Source: Alnus glutinosa
Lineage: Eukaryota > Streptophyta > Magnoliopsida > Fagales > Betulaceae
Reading direction: 5' to 3'
NCBI RefSeq assembly: GCF_958979055.1
Contig: NC_084886.1
Location: forward strand, 48,067,654-48,131,653
DNA length: 64,000 nt
Part shown: piece by piece, positions 22,631 through 36,431 of the stretch
Position numbering within the stretch: the first letter of the stretch is position 1
Layout of the letters: each line of letters begins with the position of its first letter
Made by a program: the position numbers and the translations under genes
The notes under the pieces: generated by a model
The model's database searches: none
What the model saw: the letters and a program-made list of their open reading frames with translations, nothing else
What the model was told of the DNA's origin: nothing

Positions 22631-23965
22631 CTAATAAGATACTGGCTTTGTTTGAAAGTGTACATTTTTACTAATTTTTAGTGTTTGGAAGATGTCACCC
22701 CAGTGAGCAAAAGCTCATCGGAGGTTGAGAGAGAGAGTATGTTTGAGGTTTTCTCGACCACACTGTAACTTGTAAATACCCCATGTACATCAATGGAAGA
22801 TGACTTTTGAAGATTAAATGATTCCTTCTCTTCTTTTTCCTTCCTCAACTTAGTGATTTCTTGTGGGGTACTTCATGCATGAAGCTCCATTATTGTGTTT
22901 TCCGCAGCAATAATGAATCGTATGTGTGATGCCAGCTTGTCTAGCATCATCATAACGATCAAAGACGACAACAATAACAACAACACGAAAGCCTTATCTA
23001 AATTTTGGGGACTTTATTTTATGATGGAGGGGGGGGGGGAGGGGAACTGGGCCACCATCTTTGCAGTAAGTTGCATGAAATTGTTGGCATCACTACCCCA
23101 CGCAGGAGCGCACACAGAAGAGAGAGAGAGAGACCTTTTCAGTTTGTGCTCTTCGATCGGAGAGATGCGGATTTTGGTGATTGCTTGACCCTTTCTGTAC
23201 AACAAAGAACCTCCCCACGACGCCCCAATCCATGCCTATGCAGGCATGCAGCACAAGCTGTCGACATGAGTAACATGAGAAGATGCTACAAATCCTGGCA
23301 CTAAAATAACATAGCTACCACTAAAAATTAATATATTGAACTCTTTTATTATATATATATATATTTCCCGGCCGATAGATGTTGTCTCTAAACAATGTTT
23401 GTAATTGAGCAAGGATTTGGCTTAGTATGGTTTGCATAGTCCCCATAGTACCATTAAACTACTGCTCTATTATTAAACTAATGATCTATTTGGGGCAAGC
23501 GATTTCAAAATAACAATTTCAAAACGTAGGATTGGAAAACACATTTTCTTACGTTTTTTGATTTTAATATTTAAAAACACACTTTTAAAAGATATAATAT
23601 TTTTGGCGATTTGGTTTGAAAACCAACTTAGATTCGCAGTTGAAAAATACACTACAAGGGCAAGAAGCCACGTGCCTTCCTCATGTAAGATATGTTTGAG
23701 ATTTGTCATTATTTTTACGCATGGCACATGATATGATAATGGCGGGTGGGTTCTTGTGTTGGTAAAAAAAACCAAAAAGAAAAAAGAATAAATATATCTA
23801 CGTTTTTTTAATGAACAAATATAAGAAAATGCTTGGAATACTGTAATTTTTAATGTAATCATCTTACAAATTGACATGATAATTCATAATTATGAAAGAA
23901 TGAGGCTATAAGTACTACGACTTTTACTACAAATCGTAGATTCATTTTAAAGCATTTTCTTTCTT
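22631..23965. other. 3' flank of the MORN gene and intergenic DNA
   Basis: The likely 3' UTR runs to about 22830. Further on are a poly(G) run near 23030, a short GA tract near 23120 and a TA tract near 23350. A repeat-like segment at about 23490-23640 contains GATTTCAAAATAACAATTTC. No further gene is supported. Confidence 0.5.
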
Positions 23966-24610
23966 CAAATTTTGTCAAGTCATGTAAGATCTCTTTTTCT
24001 TTTTCTTTTCTTTTTCTTTTTTTTTTTTTTGTTTTTTTAGTTACTAGTATATGTAGATTCCAATCTCTCCCTAGTTTAAACTCTCAACTACTCCACATGC
24101 ATTTCAGAAAAGTCCAACCAAAAGGGGAAGGGGTGGGGGGAGATTTTTTAATTCTGGAGGGGCTTTTGCTCTCTTTTGACGTATCTTTCAGATGGGACTC
24201 GATTAAAGCCCCTGCAGAAATAACATCCTCTGCACACTGCCCTAATTACTAAATTTACTATCTTAGTGAGAAAGAGAGAGAGAAAGATTAATCTTGTATT
24301 TTTGTACAATGAGTTTTAGTTTCAATAAGAATGCTATTTCAAATTTTGTCACAATCATGTAAGATCTTTCATTTTGCTTCTTTTTTTACTTTCAGTTACT
24401 AGTATAGGTAGATTCCAATCTTTCTTTAGTTTAAACTCTCAACTACTCCACATGCATTTCAGAGAAGTTCAACGAAAAGAAGTGAGGGAGATTGTTTAAT
24501 TCTGGAGGTAACTGCATCAGTATGCTATTTTAATTACCGAATTGACTGTCTTCATGATGAGAGAGAGAGAGAGAGAGATTAATCCAAGATTAATCTAAGA
24601 TTAATCTTGG
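23966..24610. repeat. Direct tandem duplication, about 374-bp unit
   Basis: CAAATTTTGTCA...CATGTAAGATCT at 23966 recurs at 24340, followed in both copies by AGTTACTAGTAT, GTAGATTCCAATCT, TTTAAACTCTCAACTACTCC, ACATGCATTTCAGA and AATTCTGGAGG. The copies differ at scattered bases and in a T-rich tract. Both end near a GA microsatellite. Noncoding. Confidence 0.75.
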
Positions 24611-24827
24611 ATTTTTGTATAATGTCTTGCAGCATGTTCTTTCCATAACAACACTCAGACATCCACTTTGGCTAATATATATATTAATACATTTTTTGGT
24701 TACATTGTGGCTTCATAATTGCAACTTCTCTTCATTTGGTTATCCAACTACACCACTGTACCTTAGATCTGGTCAAATTTCTTGGGGGATTCCCCAAAAA
24801 ATATTTGCTAAGAACCATGCTGCTACA

Positions 24828-24828
<1 letters not shown>

Positions 24829-24889
<61 letters not shown>
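24829..24889. repeat. (TA)n microsatellite
   Basis: About 29 TA units, the longest in the window. Confidence 0.95.
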
Positions 24890-24892
<3 letters not shown>

Positions 24893-25241
24893 CTGCAACC
24901 CCTTAAATAAATAAATGCTAATAGCAAAGATAGCAATTAGCAAAGATAGTAAAAATAGTAAAATGAAAATTATCTTAAAACACTTTGAAATCTGTTTGAC
25001 ATAATATTTTCTCACCCATTTTAGAATTTGAAATGCAAATCCTTGTTTCAAGTTCAAGATCTTTTAATTGGCTTAGTAGTGGATTTTTTTTTCTTAAACA
25101 ATAATAATTGAATCCACAATAATTATAATCATTGTAACTTACTACTATACCAACACATTTTTAGGTTTACTTGATCATTGTTTTTTTTTTTTTTTTTAAT
25201 TATAATTGGATTCTTTTATTTTTCCCAACTAAACTTTGATT

Positions 25242-25278
<37 letters not shown>
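25242..25278. repeat. Compound (CA)n(TA)n microsatellite
   Basis: CACACA repeats run directly into TATATA repeats. Confidence 0.95.
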
Positions 25279-26120
25279 GCACCATGCTTAATTCCAATAG
25301 CATGAACTTTGATTTTGTTATATTTAACATTTGGAATCAAGTGAGATAAGGAGTAATAATTTTTTTTTATAAATTACCTATTAAATAACTAACTTTATCT
25401 GTCAAATATTATTGTTTTTTTATTTATTTATTTATTTATTTTGTAATGTTGTGCCACAGCGTTTATGTGGACTATGACATAAATTTGTAAATAATAATAA
25501 TAATAAAAAAGAATGTAATAGGTGAAGAATTTTTCTTGCAAAGTAAGTAATGAATTACCCCTTGGTAAAAAAAAAAAAAAAAATAGTAATGAATTACCCC
25601 CTTAAATGTGACAAAATAATGCTTCTACGAAAGTACAAAAAAATTATCAGTAGATTACTTTTATTAGGAGACATGCATTTATTATTCATTATGACCAAAC
25701 ATGTCTTTTCGTCCCATCAATGTTTTCTTATAAATGCATTTTGTGTGACTAATAAAATGCACTACCAGTACTACTGCAGATGATGGATCTTGTCAATCAT
25801 CGTTTCATTATTCGATTTATAACACCATGGAAATTATCAAGCTCCGAAAAAATTATCAAAACTAATTCTCTAATTATAATTTTGTTGGAATTTTATACCT
25901 GAAAATAACATAATGCTAAAAACATGTTTCAGTTGTGGTACCACTTAAATATGTTTAAATTCGTTGGTCTTGCTGACGTGGTAAGGACTCTAAGGACCCC
26001 TTCTTCTTCTTCTTTTTAATGTACTTTCTTTTTTCTTTGAAAGTTGGTTGAAGGAGGGAAAGCATTGTGTTTTCCATGGATCAGTTCAATAAAAAGTTGG
26101 AACTAAAGTTGGAACAAGTT

Positions 26121-26602
26121 GGGCGGGGCGGGGCGGGGCGAGGCGGGTGAAAGCATGTTCTACATTGATTCACAAATTTGGGTAGCCAGAGTAGTAAAAA
26201 GAAGCAAACTAGAGAGGAGCTAGACTAGGGAGACGACGAGCAAGAAAGAGACACCATAGAAGAGGAGAATGGCGGACTGTGGAGGAAACATAGCACAAAA
26301 CCTGGCAGCTTTAGATCTATGGGTACGTAGAGATGTTCGTCCAATGCCTCCATTTTTGCCTTCCTCTCACCAAAGTCAAGGGGAGGTGGGATGAAGAACA
26401 AGGAGAGGCGGGGCGAAGAAGATGAACTGAAGAATGAAGAAGAGTCGTGCGGCGCGCTAGGTTAAAAAAGAAAAAGAAAAAAGAAAAGAATAGTCTAGAA
26501 CAACACTAGGGTTTTATTTAATTTTTTTTCTTCCTGTGGGGCGGGGCGGGTCCCCAAAGTTTTAAAAAACTCCAACCCGAAATTCGCCCCGCCCCGCCCC
26601 GC
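26121..26602. repeat. GC-rich segment bounded by GGGGC arrays on opposite strands
   Basis: GGGCGGGGCGGGGCGGGGCG stands at 26121-26140 and the complementary CCCCGCCCCGCCCCGC at about 26587-26602, with another GGGGCGGGGCGGG at about 26539. The whole block stands out from the AT-rich surroundings and may be a retroelement or foldback segment. Each array could fold as a G-quadruplex. Confidence 0.55.
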
Positions 26603-26782
26603 ACAAGCATACCAGTTTGTAACCCGTACCTGCATAAAAATAGTGAAATTGAACTTTATAAGTAATTTTAATAAACTACAATTGGAACTTGACTAATCTT
26701 TACAGTAACACTTCGATCCCGTATTGAAAGATGAATAAGTCACATAAAATGTGTAGTTTATAAAAAAAGACGGTCATGTGTG

Positions 26783-27319
26783 CTAATTCATTAAGAAAAT
26801 AATTGAGGGTAGTTTATAAAAAAAGAAATTTGTAACACCTCGAGAAAATAAATATCCCATATAAATGCTTTTCTCAGGAGTGGTTAGACGAAATGTTGGA
26901 ATTGAGTGTGTGAGCAGTGCGACATGAAATGTGGCATGTGGCAGGCGATGATTGTTGGTGGCCGGTGATTTGCAAAAAACTAAGGGGAACATAATGGTTA
27001 GATGAACTGCATTCAAGATTCTGTCTCTTGCTTCAAATCTAATCAAACCCATGATGGAAATTGGATCTTTCATTTCTCTTTATTATAAGATATTTATTTC
27101 CGTAGTGGAGTTGTCAGATTCAGAGCCTTGTTTGGGTCTCAGCCTCTTAGCCTTCTCCACCTTTGCAAGTATTTTCATCCCCGGATGTTTGGTCATAAGT
27201 TTTAAAACTCCCATGCTCAGATCTTGGATATTGGCCACCACATGAAGATGTTTTAAGAAATTAAATAAAATTCCCATTTTTTTTTTTGAAAAATAATAAA
27301 TAAATAAAAAATCATTCAA
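26783..27319 (-). other. Unrecognised minus-strand open frames
   Basis: Two frames (96 and 78 codons) lie on the minus strand. The second includes a charged, lysine-rich stretch (MTKHPGMKILAKVEKAKRL) unlike a random AT-rich translation, so it may be an exon relic of a gene or transposon. No family is recognised, no splice structure could be assembled, and the rest of the region is AT-rich. Confidence 0.25.
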
Positions 27320-27396
27320 ATTGAGTTAAAAAAAAAATCTTTTAACCTAGTATATTCAAAAGCGCTTGGTGATACCGTAAATAAGCTTAGAGCTTA

Positions 27397-27724
27397 AGGG
27401 TGTGATTGAAATTGTAATTTCGTAGATAATAATAAGTGCGATTTTAAACTAAATTACAAAACATAAATTATTTGGGAATTGCGTTTTTAAAAATTACAAT
27501 TTGAAAACTCATTTTTTAAAAACACAAAAAATATGCTTTTTCAAATCACAGCTAAGATGGTGCTTTTTTATAATGCATAATTTTAAAAGTAAATTTGCGA
27601 TTTAAAAATGCTAAAATACAATTTTGCCAAATGCTTAACTGCGTTTTTAAATTTTTTTTTTTTTTTTTAAAAAAATTGCACATTTTAAAATCGTTATTTT
27701 AAATTACAAACCCAGACGGAACGT
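27397..27724. repeat. Candidate foldback element
   Basis: Rich in GCGATTTTAAA, AAATTACAATTTG and their complements, with arms facing each other across a T/A tract near 27655-27675. Ends and target duplication were not resolved. Confidence 0.4.
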
Positions 27725-28222
27725 AAGGCTTACTCACTAGAAAGGCTAAAAGGTTAAGAGCCTCTGCAATAAAGAGCAAATTATATGATAGTTAAACAAT
27801 AGTCTATGTTAAAAGAGGAGAATCATCCCAAATAAGATAAGAACTTTTTCTACCATAAAACTCTTCATCTGTTCTATTTTCTCTCCAAATTAAATGACTT
27901 AAGTGGCCCTTTCCGTAGTTTTCTTCTTGTCTGGCAGGCGACTTGTCATCCGATCAAGTTGTTCAAAAATTTGCTCTTGCAACTCTCAAAACTATTTTCA
28001 AATAAAAAATAAAAAGTACTATCTAAAAAGCATATACACACACGAAACTTTTGTCTTTTTTCTTTTGTTTTGTTTGTATTTTTATTTTTTTTGCAGCTTT
28101 ATCTTTCTTGTTTAATTTTCTAAAATACTTTGAAGGTAGGCTATGGAACTTTTCCAAATACTTTCTGGGGAGTTAACTTTGAGCATCTCCGACGGATGCT
28201 CTAACACCTCTATTTTTGTGTA
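27725..28222. other. Intergenic DNA
   Basis: No gene or element recognised. Confidence 0.4.
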
Positions 28223-28231
28223 TTTTAGTTA

Positions 28232-28311
28232 GAATAATGATTCAATGTCACCCAAAGATACAACTTTTCACCATCTTGCCTATGTGGCAAGGTGGTCCCC
28301 CACTATTTTTT

Positions 28312-28345
<34 letters not shown>

Positions 28346-28426
28346 TAAATTAAGGTGGGGGACCACCTTGCCACATAGGCAAGATGGTGAAAAGTTGTAT
28401 ATTTAGGTGGTAGTAAATCATTACTC
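28232..28426. mobile_element. MULE-like MITE, 195 bp, family D
   Basis: Inverted arms of about 75 bp carry TTTCACCATCTTGCCTATGT and GGCAAGGTGGTCCCCCAC, separated by a T/A loop. An exact 9-bp duplication TTTTAGTTA flanks it (28223-28231 and 28427-28435). Ends GAATAATGA and TCATTACTC echo the GAGTAATG termini of family C. Confidence 0.87.
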
Positions 28427-28435
28427 TTTTAGTTA

Positions 28436-31400
28436 ATATAATCATGTCAAATAACTTGTTTTGTTCTTATTTAAAACATATATTTTACTTTTTTATTAGC
28501 TACTTTTAGGCAAACATCATAACTTATGTATCTTTTTTTTTAAAAAAAAATTGTTTCTCTCTTCTCTTTTTCTTACTACAATTATTTTTCTCTATTGTCT
28601 TGGGTGGTTTAAGAAAACAATAAAAAAAAAATTCCTATAAAATAATATCTTTTTAAAAAAAGAGAGAGAGAATAGAATAAAATAGAATATCCGTTGAAAA
28701 TGCATAATATTCCTTATAGAAATGGTTAAAACACATTTTTGAAGAAAAAGGGGAATGAAAAAGAAATGCTCCCTTAAGCTAAATCTCACTTTTTGAGTTT
28801 TTCTCATTGACTTAGGTACGAATGAAGACTAATCGCCCTTTTCACACTTATTTTATACCGATCGACATGATGTATTTTAAGTATTTTCTCATATCAATCA
28901 CTTAAAAAATATTTAAAACATCTTACGTCAATCGGTATAAAAACTCATTGAATCACTAATATTCTTGTCAGTTACCTTCAAATTGAAACTAAAAAAGTCT
29001 CTGAAGTGTCTAAGCGGTCCAAAATAAACACATTAATTTGACTATCAAAATCATATGCCTCATCTCATTTCTTTTTTCTTCCTTTAATAAAACTTTACCC
29101 GTGTTAACTGTTGGGGGATTTAGATGTTACAACATAAGGAAGAAGAATATGCTACCCAAGTCATTGAAGCATATGAAGGTGATCGATCTCCTTCTTGTTT
29201 TCTTTATTGGCAATTAAAAATTAGCTGTCAAGTCACCTAACTCAATCTTCTTTATTGACTATCTGATAAAATATCACACTAAAAAACGTGAGGTTTGTTG
29301 AAAGAGGGAGGGGGGGAGAAATAGTCTTCCCAAGTTGGTCCAACCCTAATCAAAATTTATTAGGGTTAACGTCATAATTAAAACCTTTGTTTGACTTTCA
29401 CATGCAACACAAACAAGATAGATACCGTACGTGGACACCCTTTTATAATAATCAATCACCATTATTTGTTTTAAAATTATCACATAAAAAATTTATGGGA
29501 GGGATATAGTTTTTATTATAAATTCTGTAAAAATCGGGGTGACAATTCACATCTAATTTTAATTAAGATATAACCCGGTAAAAGTTGAAATGATTGGGAT
29601 GCGCACTATAGTGGCTGAAGTGGTAAAAGGCATATAAAGTGTCACGACAGTTTGTAAAGAATTTACAGTAAAAATTAAGTAACATTTTATGTTACATATT
29701 CTTTTGTTTTTTATGATTTATTGTTAAAAATACACGAAAAATACTCGATCTCCATCTTATATTCTTTTAGATTACTTCAAGTTGGAATAATCCCAAATGT
29801 TGTCCATCTTAAAAGGTCAATAAAATCATCTGCTAATTAATTAGTTCCCTAACTTATTTTTTTCTTTAATATATAAAGTCAATATTTTTTTATTTATAAA
29901 AAAAATGAACATTTTATTTTGGAGACAAGCCAACGAATTAAATGATGATGCTCGATCTAAAGATTTGTGTATTTTGACATGATTAAACAATTTGGAAAGG
30001 TAACAATATATATACTTTTCCATGTGAGACCAAGATGGTCTACATATCCACTATTAAAAGTAATATCACGTAATATATATATATATATGATGAATCCACG
30101 CACCTTTAGCTAGTGTGGTCCAAGTTTAGATGGTCAACTATTCATTGTGCTTTTGAATTCAAAGCAGACTGAGTCGCCAATGCCATACAGGAAAATATTC
30201 AAACACCGAATTTAATTGGTTGAATATCATTCATTGTTGATTTGTTGTTGGTTGGAAATACCTGTTTTTCTAGCGTCTCTCTTAATTCTCAAGAATAGTT
30301 CATTCTTGGCATTCTTTTTTATTTTTATTTATTTTATTTTTTATTATTATCTGACATTCCAAGAATTCAACCATAAATTTCTCAAGGGATATTGTATTTT
30401 TTTTCCCAGATGATTAATCAAAATTTAAGATTTTAAAAGTGCACTAAATATTTTTCGAAATTCTAGAGATCGAAAGTTTAGGAGATATGTTAAAATTATT
30501 GTACAGCTAACATATCTCAAAGTTTAAATACATGGGCGAGGAGGAGGGAGCATGTGCATATTTTCCAAAACACAAAATACGCAGAATCACTTTCGATTTT
30601 ATGTAACATAAAAACACATTTTCAAACAAAAGAAAACACAATTTAAAAGGAATTAACAAACGGGACCATCTATTTCAGTTCATCGACATGCTTGCCGGTA
30701 CAATAATTAATGAGCTTAATTAAGAAAGCATGATGGGCTTAGGCTTAATTAATCCTTTCTACAAACAAATATTTTTCTATCCACAAAGGATCACTTTTAC
30801 TTTCAGGATTGGTTAAAGAATGAACAAACAATGACGCAAACGGTGGTCCAAAAACATACACATAATGAATAATGGGACACGCATAGATACATATAAATGT
30901 AGGTGAACAACCTTTGGGTCAAGCATTGCCATGTCGGCGCGCTCAATGGGTTTTATTTACAATATATATGTCAAGCCTGTCGAAGATTTAATAGCTTTGC
31001 AAAGAAAAAGTCATTGAGGCTTTTGCTTTCGTCAAAAGATATTAATGAAAGTAGCAGCAGAAGGCTGAAAACCATAAGCTTAAAAGGAGTAGAAGAATTA
31101 ATGTGTCTTTGTTGTTCCTTTTTTCCTTTAATTTAAACGATTCAAATAATCTTTTTCCACTCCTACCTCGAAAGTGCTTCAAGTATTTAATATGGGTGAC
31201 TTTTCATTGTTTAGTGGGGATTGAAATAGATTGCTTGGAGGGACCTCCCTAATCAATACCCCGTGCTAGCTTATAGTCAATTCAATCTCTCTTTTGGCTA
31301 CCACTCTAGGGTGTTTGGCAATATACATGCATGGCACTTGGTCCATCTGTCAGAACAAAATATTATAAGGGTGTTAATGATCAGTACGGCACCACACTCC

Positions 31401-32214
31401 CTTCATAAGGAGGAGGATGCATGTATATGCTTGATGGAAAGGAGGTTAGAGGGCTGGTCGGGAGTAGATCCGGCGAGACCACTATGATGCTCAAGTACTT
31501 AATATCGTGAGAGTGAATTAAGGGAGAATTTTGGTAGAGTAATGAGGCTCATTAATCATGGTCTCGTCCCTGTACTGTTATTTAGGGTTTAAGGAATTTT
31601 TGTCAGTAATTTGTTACCGATGTATATATATATATATATATTTTTTAAGTTTGTTATTAGGGGAGTGCATGGTGTGAGCAGACTGTTGGCTGAGCTGGCT
31701 AAATATGGAATCAGTTGTTGAAGGTTATATTTGAGCGAGAGTGCACTCATATCCTTATGGTTATTTGGGCCGCAAGCCATTGGGCCTTCCCGACCTCTTA
31801 GCTATTTAATTAGGCCCTTTCAGCAATGGGCCGCCGGACCATATGACAACTTTTATAGGTGACCTATTAGGAGTTCGTCAGTAATTAGGTTCTCCAAAGG
31901 GCATGATCACTTAAGTTTTATGTTCTGTGTGCATAAAATTAAGTTGAGATGCCACCTCAGTAGTTAGTAATTGAGGATCCGTGACACTCTAGTTTGTGTC
32001 ATGTATGCTGAGAAACACAATACAAGCCAAAGCCAAAGCCAAATAACAACATACTTCCATATCCAAGAACATCTAGCTTAGCATAAATTATGTACACAGT
32101 TGAACGTTCTTTCCCCCATATTTAACTAACTTGTCATTCAAGCCCCTTACATAGATAAATAGCAATGGAGTGTGGAACGTTAAGAATCATAGCAGATTAC
32201 ACCAATATCGCGTT

Positions 32215-32252
<38 letters not shown>

Positions 32253-32463
32253 ACACCCACATAATTAAAATTGGTGACATTTTATGACTAATAATATGCT
32301 AAGCCTATTAATTTAATCACTCTTCACCTAATAATTTAGGATAAAAAAAAGTCCATTTCCATAGATGGTGGTCTAGAATTCCGTGATACGTATCATTTAT
32401 ACTAAAATTTGAGAGGCAGTAGGGCATGTTCCAAAAGCTGTCGAAAATAATTCAAAATAATTG

Positions 32464-32499
<36 letters not shown>

Positions 32500-33479
32500 T
32501 AAATATGTTCCAGTCTTCAATAGGCCAGTGGAGCCTTGAAATTTGAATAATTCGAAATTATTGCCCCTCTCTCTCTCTCTCTCTCTCTCCCAAGGATAGA
32601 TTTTTGCACTAGATCGATGTAGCCTTGATATTGGGAGGAAGCTACAAAAGATAGCTGCACTCAAATCTCAATATGATATACCGAGTAACTCTATTATTAC
32701 TCATGCGCAAATTAAGTCTGCACTCCCACTTTTAACCTTTCAGTAATCATACTTATCCTAATATAATTCTCACTTTATTTTGGTGCATGCAAGCATTATC
32801 ATTTTCTTTTCTTTTTCTTTTGTCTCGTCTATCTTTTTCGTTTTTCTAATTGATTTTCGTATTCACAATCATGTTCATTTGAGTAATTAGGATTACCCGT
32901 ATTAGGCTGCAGGAATAATAATTTTTTTTTAGATAAAATGGACAATTTAAGAGAAGAGACTACGGCTTACGGGATCCGACTCACATGTTTCGGACAGCCT
33001 AAAATGCAATATCTAGTTATCCGAAACAATAAATCCTGGATGCTGGAATTTGTAAGTTATTCATGCGGTCTAATAACAGAGAATTTAAGTTTATCTTACT
33101 TTACGTGAATCAATTTATTAGGAAAAAATAGAAGAAGAAGAGAGACTTCTCGTTTTAGTAGTCTCAGAAGAGCTTTTTTATAGTAAAAGCAGGTGTTGAT
33201 GTGTTTGGTATAAAGTAAAAACACGATGGATATATTGCTGAAGCAAAAGCAATGGCTGCCCCAACGGCCACAGGCTACAGCAAACTTTGGGAAGCAGCGA
33301 GGGAGTTGCTTTTCAAAACAAACATGCAGATTGCAGGCAACAGGCCCCTGGGCCTCTCTTGATGGATTATTTTGATTGGTCAGAATAATTCTTACTGTTT
33401 TTTCAGAAACACCATAATAAAACCCTTTTATATTTTTCTCCAATCATCCCATCATATCCATTCTGGTTATTATATCATA
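28436..33479. other. Gene-poor intergenic DNA
   Basis: About 5 kb with no gene I can support. Open frames here are short, AT-biased and without recognisable motifs. It holds a TA tract near 30073-30089, a TA tract at about 32218-32248, and two CT microsatellites (32465-32496 and 32566-32590). The CT tracts each follow a similar TAATTxxAAATxATTGCC leader, so that 100-bp segment is itself a tandem duplication. Confidence 0.6.
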
Positions 33480-35074
33480 CATAATTCTTACCAAACACTC
33501 TCAGCAAAAGCTTTAAGCTACGTACCAAAATATATTACCAAACAATTCTTGCCAAAAAGGCAAAAAGTTATAGCAGCTTCTTCACAGTTGGACCGTTATC
33601 ATAAGCTATGGTTTCATTCAGTTTCTAATTGTCTAAATTAATAAAAGGAAAATGAGAAAAATTGCATGATTTGGGGTTCTGTCAATTGGGGTCATAGCAT
33701 AATGAGATGAGGGTTTGACGCCCCCAACCAGACATATAGTTTGGGCTTTATGCTCAAATCTACTCTTTCTATAAAAAAAAAATAACAAATGCTAGGGCTT
33801 TATGCATCTATGTTGGGCTAGTTTATCCAATTTAACCGGTCATTGAACAGCCAAAAATTCATAATTTTACGGCTTTTATTACTGCTCTTTACAAATTCAT
33901 GTGAGAATTTATATTTTATATAAATGAGTGTCACTTCAACCGTCATGTAGCAATCAACATTTTAGCTTCCGACATAATACGTGTCACGTAAATTGTCAAA
34001 TGAGTTTATAATAAAGAATTTAGGATATGTTTGACAAGTTACAATACAATGCAGAATCGTGCAAAACTATTTTCAACCTTATTTTCACATTTTTCAAAAA
34101 TAATCAACATCAAAACATTTTAATTTTTTTCACTTTTTATATCATATTTATTACTATTCAAATAAAAAAATTTACTACAATTCAAAACTTTTTTACTTTT
34201 TTATATAATTTTTTTTTTTTACTTTACATTACATCTATCACTTTGTACTAATTTCAAAATTAACTCACTACTGTTCTATTCTGCACAATACTTTAACAAA
34301 CATATATACCCTTAATAAAAGTTATTATATCCCTAGCGGCACTCATGAGTAGGATGAAGTAAAATTAAACTCATAAATTGATTTTACCTATTATGTATGG
34401 ATACTATTAGACCTTTTCACTATATGGATTCTCAGTAAACATGTCTCATTTGTTATATGTGCAAGTTAAATAGTTCTCTTTGGTGTCAACCGTCAAGCGA
34501 ACTTTTTGTGTTTTTTTTTTTTTTTTTTTTTTTTTTCAGATACGAGAACAAAATTACAAGAAAGAAAAAACATAACTAGGGCCGGGCAACCCAAAATTAA
34601 AATTAAGAACGAAAGTATGCAGGGGCAATGCTTCTGGAGATGTGGGCCCAATTAATGGTTTGAGACACAGATGTCACAAAACTGAGGTTACCAATGAAAG
34701 TGATATTTGAAGTGTATTGAGTCACAAGGACTCAAACACCATTACAGATGTGAACATGGAGAGAAAGATGCAACAAAAAAACTCAGAAAAACATAAAAAG
34801 AAAAGGAAAAACAATAAAATAAACAACACAAACACAGAACATCAGTAATTAGTGGATGGCCAGATGGATAGTTTGAAGCACGGATGCCAAAACACAAACT
34901 TTATACTTGCTGCTGTAAAAATTCCCTCCTATTTTTTTATTTTTATTTTTTTTTCCCACAAATTGAACTAACAAAATTATATTGATAACTCAGCAAAATG
35001 ATGCCATAAAGCAATGATTTCGCTGCTTACCTTTTACAGAGAATGTTGTTAGGAATACTAATATTTATGTTAAA

Positions 35075-35635
35075 CAAGTATAAAATGTTTTTAGTCTTAA
35101 AATATTTTCAACATAATTATTTTTAATATTTTTCGGCGTTTGGCTAGGTCGTACGAAAAAAAATACCCAATAGTGTAAAACAAAATCCGGCAACAGCCAT
35201 CAAAATCTGACCAGTACAATTGGAATCTAGCTAGTTTGGCTAGAATCCGGTTGAAATTTTCGGATTATGACCGTGTTGGTCAGTTTCCGGCCAAAACTGG
35301 CCGGAATCTGATCTCACCAGATTCAGGTTGGTTTTGCTGGATTCTGGCGACCATCGCAGGAATCCAGACAGTGTCGTCGGATTCCGGTAATCGGATACAA
35401 AAATTTAGAGATCTTTGACGGTAGAGTGGGGCTACCAACAAATTCTAATATCCGGCGGTGGCGAATTCCCACAAACGTGCGTGCAAGAATGAATAGTTTA
35501 AATCCAGTAAATCATTTTTCAAAAATTAAAAAGGATTTTACGGTCAAACTAAAAATGATTTCCGTTGACTATTATTTTTTCCCCCACCAAACATCAAGAA
35601 CGTTTTACCCTAAACACAAACGAATCATTATTGTA
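35075..35635. repeat. Dispersed element upstream of the RING pseudogene
   Basis: Counterpart of the element at 47721-48130, sharing CCCACAAACGTGCGxGCAAG and TTTTACGGTCAAACT. Its sequence contains CCGG-rich stretches (GGCCAAAACTGGCCGG). Ends degenerate. Confidence 0.5.
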
Positions 35636-35720
35636 AATTGATATAGTGGTTTACATGAGACTTACAACATCAGTCACTAAACAATTAAATTTATTTGTCA
35701 AATTTTAATACTTAATTTTT

Positions 35721-36431
35721 AGGGTTAAATACCCTATTGGTACCTGAATTTTATGTTTTTTTTAAATTTAGTACCTGAGTTTTCATTTGTTTTATAGGTG
35801 GTACCTGAGTTAGGAGTAAAAACCCATTTGGTACCTCTGTTATATTTTTCGTCCAAATATTAACGGTCCGCCACATGTCAACCGCTGAGGTTGACACGTG
35901 ACACTATATAAAAAAAAATTAAATAAAAAAAAATTGGAAAAAAAAAAAAGAAAAAGGAAAAAGAAGAGGGGTGGCTGAGCCACCCTTGGCCACCCCATGG
36001 TAGGAGAAAAAATTAATAATAAATAAATAAATAAAAATTGATGGGTTTTGGCTCTTTGGCCGAACCACCAACAAACCCTCTAAATTTTTTTTTGATGGAT
36101 TTTGGCCCTTGGGGGTGGCCAAACCACCAAAACCCATCATTTTTTTTGGTTTTTTTTGGGTGGTTCGGCCACATATATTCTTTTCTTTTCTTTTTTCAAT
36201 TTTTTTTTTTTTAATTTTAATTAATTTTTTAATTTTTTTTTTTATATGGTGCCACGTGTTAAGCTCAGCGTTTGACACACGGCGAGCCGTTAATATTTGG
36301 ACGGAAAATGTAACAGAAGTACCAAACGAGTTTTTACTCCTAACTCAAGTACCACCTATGAAACAAATGAAAACTCATATACTAAATTTAAAAAGGCCTA
36401 AAACTCATGTATCAATAGGATATTTCACCCT
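35721..36431. mobile_element. Foldback element, 711 bp, with 7-bp target duplication
   Basis: Begins AGGGTTAAATACC and ends with CACCCT. Arms of roughly 200 bp mirror each other (GGTACCTGAGTTAGGAGT with ACTCCTAACTCAAGTACC; TATTAACGGTCCG with CGAGCCGTTAATA). AATTTTT flanks both ends (35714-35720 and 36432-36438). The centre is A/T homopolymer and GGTGGCC repeats. No coding capacity. The homologous site in the right duplication unit lacks it, so it inserted after the duplication. Confidence 0.75.

Larger units (their letters stand above)
24611..26110. other. AT-rich intergenic DNA with microsatellites
   Basis: No gene. It holds the long TA tract at 24829-24889 and a CA/TA compound repeat at 25242-25278. 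Confidence 0.6.

Noticed and set aside
24615..25057. Frames with long YIYIYI runs on both strands
   Set aside because: Translation of the TA microsatellite.
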